Shown piece after piece: positions 61,180 to 64,000 of a stretch of 64,000 nucleotides of DNA. Numbering within the stretch: the stretch's first letter is position 1; each line of letters opens with the position of its first letter. The notes under the pieces are model-generated. The model saw nothing but the letters and a program-made list of their open reading frames with translations. It did not search any database and had not been told where the DNA came from. The translations under genes and the position numbers were made by a program. This DNA comes from Roseiarcus sp963732155 (GTDB taxonomy: Bacteria > Pseudomonadota > Alphaproteobacteria > Rhizobiales > Beijerinckiaceae): contig CAVSYB010000012.1 in assembly GCA_963732155.1 (NCBI GenBank), positions 62,001-126,000 on the forward strand, written 5' to 3'.

Positions 61180-62319
61180 GTGACCGGCGACGCTTCCGAG
61201 ACTCCCGTTCCGGCCGACCCTCAGAGCAAGGTCGAGGTCAAACAGGGCGAACTGCTTCCCCCCATCGAGAAAGCGCTCGTTTCCGCGCCTTCCACGATGC
61301 CCCTCGCGCCTGAGCGTCGTTCGCCGCTGCGCCGAAGATCGCGGTGGCGCGCGTTGGCGTTGCTGGCGCTCGCCGTCATCGGCGCCGGCGGCAGCGTCGC
61401 CTATTGGCGGTATTCGCACCGGGATGGCCTGCCTATGGGGATCGCATCGGGCAACGGCCGGATCGAGGCGGACGAGATCGACATCGACACCAAATTCGCG
61501 GGAAGCGTCGCCGAATTGCTCGCCGAGGAAGGCGATATGGTCAAAGCCGGCCAGGTCGTCGCCCGCATGGACACCCGGGACATCGAAGCCTCGCTGAGAA
61601 AGTCCCAGGCTCAAGTCCAGGAATCGCAGCGGAGCCTCGACGAGGCGCACGCCAACGTCGAGCAGCAGAAGACCCAGGTGACGCTCGCGCAGCAGGAATT
61701 CGACCGCACCAGCACTCTCGTCGGGCGCGGCTTCGCCACCCTGGAGCTGCTCGACCAGCGCCGGCAAGCCCTCAACGGGGCGCAAGCCACGCTCGTCGCC
61801 GCGGAGGATCTCGTCGGCGCCGCCCAACGCGCGCTCGATGCGGCCACCCACGACGTCGAACTCTACAAGGTCAACATCGCCGACAATACGCTCGTCGCGC
61901 CGCGAGAGGGCCGCATCCAATACCGCATCGCCAATGTCGGGGAGGTGCTTCCGGCGGGCGGCAGGGTTTACGCCATGCTCGATACGTCCTTCGTCTACAT
62001 GGATATCTACCTTCCCACCGAACGGGCGGGCAAGGTGAACATCGGCGCCGACGCCCGCATCGTGCTCGACGCCCGGCCCGACATCGCGATCCCGGCGAAG
62101 GTCGCGTTCATCGCCGCGCAAGCGCAGTTCACGCCCAAGATCGTGGAGACCAAGGAGGACCGCGACATGCTGATGTTCCGGATCAGAGTGAGGGTTGATC
62201 CCGAGCGATTGCGCGGGCGCGCCGAGGCGGTCGGAGGCGGTCTCGCGGGAGAGGCTTATATACGGTTTAACCCGGCGACCGCCTGGCCGCCTCGTTTGCA
62301 AACGAACGTCGCAAAATGA
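61180..62319 (+). CDS. HlyD-family membrane fusion protein, copy 1
   Basis: A 379-residue periplasmic adaptor of an ABC exporter (YhiI-like). Cytoplasmic N-terminus, one membrane helix (ALALLALAVIGAGGSVAYWR), then the lipoyl half-motif DTKFAGSVAELLAEEGDMVK, a coiled-coil hairpin (about residues 125-220), and IADNTLVAPREGRIQYRIAN with VYAMLDTSFVYMDIYLP. GTG start with GGCAGG upstream. It is followed after 298 gene-free bases by a close copy. An FNR-type site lies upstream. Partners are probably the ABC ATPase/permease gene that begins at 63751. Confidence 0.92.
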   Translation: MTGDASETPVPADPQSKVEVKQGELLPPIEKALVSAPSTMPLAPERRSPLRRRSRWRALALLALAVIGAGGSVAYWRYSHRDGLPMGIASGNGRIEADEIDIDTKFAGSVAELLAEEGDMVKAGQVVARMDTRDIEASLRKSQAQVQESQRSLDEAHANVEQQKTQVTLAQQEFDRTSTLVGRGFATLELLDQRRQALNGAQATLVAAEDLVGAAQRALDAATHDVELYKVNIADNTLVAPREGRIQYRIANVGEVLPAGGRVYAMLDTSFVYMDIYLPTERAGKVNIGADARIVLDARPDIAIPAKVAFIAAQAQFTPKIVETKEDRDMLMFRIRVRVDPERLRGRAEAVGGGLAGEAYIRFNPATAWPPRLQTNVAK

Positions 62320-62617
62320 GCGTGCGGCCGATGGAGCGTCGACGTTCCGGGCGTTCAAGATCGAACGGACGGCGCCCGACGTATGAGCGCGTCGCGCGGC
62401 TTACGGGGACTCCCGGGCGCCGCCACAAGCCTGCGAAGGAGATTGAATTGCGGCATCGGGTGCGCGACCGTCGCCGGACAGAGACCGAATCGCGTCGCGA
62501 AAAAGTGACGGACGCCGTCGCCATGAACTGCGGGAACGGGCGGGCGACAGGGTTCGGCGCGACCTCCGCTGCGACCCCATGTTATCGTATCCAGGCCCGA
62601 GCCGACAGGCGCCGACC

Positions 62618-63754
62618 ATGAGCAGCGACGACACCGAGACTCCAGTTCCGCCCGCCCGTTCGAGCAAGGTTGATATCCAGCGCGCCGAGGCTCCACTCTC
62701 CCGGGCGGCGCTCACGCCGGCGCCGTCCACGCTGCCCGTCGCGCTCAGACCGCCTTCTCCGGCGCGCGCGAAATCCCGGTGGAAGGCCTGGGCCTTGCTC
62801 GGTCTGGCCGTCATCGGCGCCGGCTGCGGCGGCGCATATTGGTGGTATGCGCGGCAGGGCGGCCTGCCCGCGGGGATCGCATCGGGCAACGGCAGGATCG
62901 TGGCCGACGAGGTCGACATCGACACCAAGTTCGCCGGGCGCATCTTTCAAATGTTGGCCGACGAAGGCGACATGGTCAAGGCCGGCCAGGTCGTCGCCCG
63001 GATGGACACGCGAGACCTCGAAGCCACGCTGCGAAAGACCGAGGCGCAAGTCCAGGAATCGCAGCAGAGCCTCGACGAGGCGCGCGCCAACGTCGATCAG
63101 CAAAAGACCCAGGTCACGCTCGCGCAGCAAGAGTTCGATCGCACGAGCACCCTGGTCAAGCGCGGCTTCGCCACGGTCGAGTTGCTCGACCAGCGCCGGC
63201 AGGGCCTCAACGGCGCCCAAGCCGCGCTCAACGCCGCCAACGACCGCGTCGGCGAAGCCGAGCGGGCGCTCGACGCCGCCACCCACGACGTCGAGCTCTA
63301 TAAAGTCAACATCGCCGACAACGCGCTCGTCGCGCCGCGCGACGGCCGCATCCAGTACCGCATCGCGAATCTCGGCGAGGTGCTCCCTGCCGGCGGCAAG
63401 GTCTTCACTATGCTCGACATCGCCTACGTCTACATGGACATCTATCTTCCCACTGCCGAGGCCGGCAAAGTGAAGATGGGCGCCGACGCTCGCATCGTGC
63501 TCGACGCCAGGCCCGATCTGGCAATTCCGGCGAAGGTCGCGTTCATCGCCACTCAGGCGCAGTTCACCCCCGCAACGGTGGACGCCAAGGACGAGCGCGA
63601 CAAACTGATGTTCCGGGTCAGGGTGAAAATCGATCCCGAACGATTACGTGCGCGCGGCGCCTTGGTGAGAAGCGGTCTGCCCGGCGTCGCCTACGTGAAA
63701 CAGGACCCGGCGGTCGCCTGGCCGCCTCAGTTGCAAGGGAACGTCCCGCGATGA
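62618..63754 (+). CDS. HlyD-family membrane fusion protein, copy 2
   Basis: A 378-residue paralogue of the gene at 61180; by eye about four of five residues match in the core (for example QVQESQQSLDEARANVDQQK, and ATHDVELYKVNIADNALVAP). The N-terminal 50 residues differ more. Membrane helix ALLGLAVIGAGCGGAYWWYA. ATG 62618 is chosen because its N-terminus MSSDDTETPVPP aligns with copy 1. Its stop overlaps the next gene by four bases (ATGA), so this copy, not copy 1, is directly coupled to the ABC gene. The gap 62320-62617 shows no gene or remnant. Confidence 0.92.
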   Translation: MSSDDTETPVPPARSSKVDIQRAEAPLSRAALTPAPSTLPVALRPPSPARAKSRWKAWALLGLAVIGAGCGGAYWWYARQGGLPAGIASGNGRIVADEVDIDTKFAGRIFQMLADEGDMVKAGQVVARMDTRDLEATLRKTEAQVQESQQSLDEARANVDQQKTQVTLAQQEFDRTSTLVKRGFATVELLDQRRQGLNGAQAALNAANDRVGEAERALDAATHDVELYKVNIADNALVAPRDGRIQYRIANLGEVLPAGGKVFTMLDIAYVYMDIYLPTAEAGKVKMGADARIVLDARPDLAIPAKVAFIATQAQFTPATVDAKDERDKLMFRVRVKIDPERLRARGALVRSGLPGVAYVKQDPAVAWPPQLQGNVPR

Positions 63755-64000
63755 TCGAGCGCGGACCCTCGGCCGCGCGGATCGAGGGCGTTACGCAGTT
63801 ATATGGCCCGGCGGTGGCGCTCGACGCCGTGACGATCGAGATTCCGGCCGGCTGCGTGGCGGGGTTCATCGGTCCCGACGGCGTCGGGAAGTCGACGCTG
63901 CTCGCCATCGTCGCCGGCGCGCGGAAAATCCAGAGCGGACGCGCCTTCGTCCTCGACGGCGACGTCGCGGATTCGGCGCATCGCGCGATGATCTGTCCGC
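63751..64000 (+). CDS. ABC transporter ATP-binding protein, partial (RbbA/YhiH-like), runs off right edge
   Basis: The first 83 residues of an ABC ATPase. Walker A reads FIGPDGVGKSTLLAIVAGAR; the GPDGVGKS form with Asp is typical of YhiH/RbbA-type double-ATPase exporters whose genes follow an HlyD gene, usually as ATPase-ATPase-permease fusions of about 900 residues followed by a permease. Only the start is visible, so the fusion is an inference. Translation is coupled to HlyD copy 2 by an ATGA overlap. Confidence 0.85.
   Translation, partial: MIERGPSAARIEGVTQLYGPAVALDAVTIEIPAGCVAGFIGPDGVGKSTLLAIVAGARKIQSGRAFVLDGDVADSAHRAMICP

Noticed and set aside
1..64000. tRNA, rRNA, CRISPR arrays, insertion sequences, integrases, restriction systems
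   Set aside because: The gaps were read for tRNA T-loop signatures, direct repeats and transposase motifs, and none was convincing. The Uma2 gene alone does not make a restriction system.

Overview
The window is about two thirds G+C, densely coding, and carries only chromosomal genes: no phage genes, insertion sequences, CRISPR array or recognisable tRNA were seen. Gene content points to an alphaproteobacterium of the Hyphomicrobiales (Rhizobiales). The evidence is a ChpT phosphotransferase with its neighbouring single-domain response regulator, a DivL-type kinase with tyrosine in place of the phospho-histidine, a TsaE-AmgK fusion followed by MurU, an EipA (DUF1134) protein, and DUF992 and DUF2937 proteins. 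A Beijerinckiaceae-like methylotroph or phototroph is possible, but nothing here fixes the genus.

Layout. 0-7.7 kb: end of a small membrane protein, cytochrome P450, ThpR, a double-barrel outer membrane protein, a wrecked lptE and leuS, then a large nested inverted repeat before a ParB-like nuclease gene. 7.7-12.3 kb: Mog, a secreted phosphoesterase, a SulP transporter, DUF2937. 12.7-17.3 kb: a three-gene 2-oxoacid:ferredoxin oxidoreductase operon with its own FAD/4Fe-4S subunit. 17.3-24.2 kb: a FUSC exporter and a valine-catabolism operon (mmsA, acyl-CoA dehydrogenase, mmsB) interrupted by a Uma2 nuclease gene. 24.3-31.8 kb: small envelope proteins, a cytochrome c, an SDR, a broken LysR gene, an M17 peptidase, a TPR lipoprotein, an arsC scrap, an acetyltransferase and rpsT with a hairpin in its leader. 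32-39.6 kb: two M16 peptidases, response regulator and ChpT, CysQ, EipA, a coiled-coil protein and DUF4337. 39.6-43.4 kb: an EmrAB-type pump divergent from a TetR gene with two clear operators. 43.7-51.8 kb: divL, tsaE-amgK, murU, a thiolase and polX.

The most interesting part is 51.8-64 kb. Here TTGA-N6-TCAA dyads, the core of FNR/FixK/Dnr-type sites, lie upstream of chaB, hsp20 and an HlyD gene, with one-mismatch versions before a flavodoxin gene and a pyruvate kinase gene. The block also holds a zinc alcohol dehydrogenase, a sugar-acid dehydratase, ABC exporters and two tandem HlyD paralogues leading into an ABC ATPase that runs off the right edge. This looks like a low-oxygen or stress regulon laid out as one neighbourhood. 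It includes a CBS-CBS-BON gene killed by two frameshifts and a stop.

Four broken genes (lptE, a LysR regulator, arsC, CBS-BON) in 64 kb suggest ongoing gene loss in this lineage. How the groups work together: ChpT and DivL belong to the CckA-CtrA cell-cycle relay; AmgK and MurU recycle MurNAc for peptidoglycan; the valine genes feed propionyl-CoA; the Kor complex moves electrons between 2-oxoacids, ferredoxin and probably NAD(P)H.
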